Assembly (NCBI GenBank): GCA_019240835.1
Contig: JAFAXQ010000173.1
Location: forward strand, 1 to 42,017
Reading direction: 5' to 3'
From: Ktedonobacteraceae bacterium
Lineage (GTDB): Bacteria; Chloroflexota; Ktedonobacteria; Ktedonobacterales; Ktedonobacteraceae
DNA: 42,017 nucleotides
Shown: piece by piece, positions 41,843 to 42,017 of the stretch
How positions within the stretch are numbered: position 1 is the stretch's first letter
Layout of the letters: each line of letters opens with the position of its first letter
Made by a program: the position numbers and the translations under genes
Notes under the pieces: generated by a model
What the model saw: only the letters and a program-made list of their open reading frames with translations
The model's database searches: none
What the model was told of the DNA's origin: nothing

Positions 41843-42017
41843 TACTGCTGCATGCTCTTGCCCTTTCTGCCAGGCGACCGCATCGTAGACCTTGCGTTCA
41901 CTAATCCCAAGCCTTTGGGCAACCTCCGCACGCTTGAGTGTAGGGTGGGCGCTCATGAACGCGACCACCTCGGCATGGCTGACTTTCACTTTGCTACCCG
42001 CTTCGTGTTTGGCACGC
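41834..42017 (-). CDS. Partial gene for a helix-turn-helix protein
   Basis: An open minus-strand frame enters from the right edge and stops at TAG (41836-41834). The visible 60 codons give KVKVSHAEVVAFMSAHPTLK, then RAEVAQRLGISERKVYDAVA and WQKGQEHAAVLH. LKRAEVAQRLGISERKVYDAV is a clear helix-turn-helix. The start lies outside the window. It could be an accessory gene of the IS element, such as a regulator or recombinase part, or a host gene next to it. Confidence 0.5.
   Translation of the reverse strand, partial: RAKHEAGSKVKVSHAEVVAFMSAHPTLKRAEVAQRLGISERKVYDAVAWQKGQEHAAVLH

Larger units (their letters stand above)
40411..42017 (-). mobile_element. IS605-type element (tnpB only), incomplete at the window edge
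   Basis: The left boundary is placed at about 40411, where the kinase frame is lost, 20 nt beyond the tnpB stop, as expected for an IS605 right end. The opposite end is not in view or not recognised, and no tnpA is seen. In active elements the tnpB 3' end and right end encode the guide (omega) RNA, whose guide part would be read from the adjoining kinase sequence. The element includes a cluster of TGCAG repeats and perhaps the partial HTH gene at the window edge. Confidence 0.55.

Overview
The window looks like chromosomal DNA of a Ktedonobacteria-type Chloroflexota bacterium. This is an inference from gene content: MurT/GatD, two Uma2-family nucleases, a wHTH-BTAD-TPR regulator, long TPR and HEAT proteins, serine/threonine-kinase-like membrane proteins, a DUF6788 protein and IS605-type TnpB. 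No rRNA or tRNA gene was recognised, so the placement is not proven.

Layout. 1-2745: a perfect 118-bp palindrome at the left edge, a Uma2 nuclease and a bifunctional homocysteine methyltransferase/methylene-THF reductase. 2746-3117: nested palindromic and MITE-like repeats, then a promoter. 3118-6289: murT-gatD and a ClpX-type zinc-finger protein in a tight operon, for lipid II amidation. 6589-12020: a DUF6788 protein, then a three-gene run (TPR protein plus two unrecognised proteins). 12107-22443: two paralogous oligopeptide-binding lipoproteins on either side of a BTAD-type regulator, followed by a complete oppBCDF-like permease/ATPase set with its own promoter. 22564-24853: Uma2 nuclease (-), lipoyl synthase (+) and a single-domain globin (-). 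25167-29432: a membrane-anchored glycoside-hydrolase-like protein, an apparently leaderless membrane protein, and a sodium:solute symporter with its DUF3311 partner. 29682-36413: a group 2 sigma-70 factor, a secreted beta-propeller protein, a 56-residue acidic protein, a HEAT-repeat protein and a DUF1015 protein. 36579-40032: a transmembrane pseudokinase-Rieske fusion, two small proteins and an M29-like aminopeptidase. 40172-42017: a kinase gene cut off by an IS605-type element whose tnpB is itself frameshifted.

The most unusual items are four. (1) A kinase-like protein lacks all three catalytic residues and is joined through one membrane helix to an intact Rieske [2Fe-2S] motif. (2) Three isolated, unarrayed 35-36 bp sequences have CRISPR-repeat architecture, including a GATTGAAAC end. 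(3) A MITE-like repeat has been split by a second palindrome, and another copy supplies the likely start codon of a lipoprotein gene. (4) A sequence matching the sigma-54 promoter consensus at every position lies upstream of a sigma-70 factor gene. Many promoters here appear to be of the extended -10 type (TGn before the -10 hexamer).

Start codons were chosen from Shine-Dalgarno spacing and promoter position, so several genes are shorter than the longest open frame. All functions are read from motifs by eye; no database search was possible.
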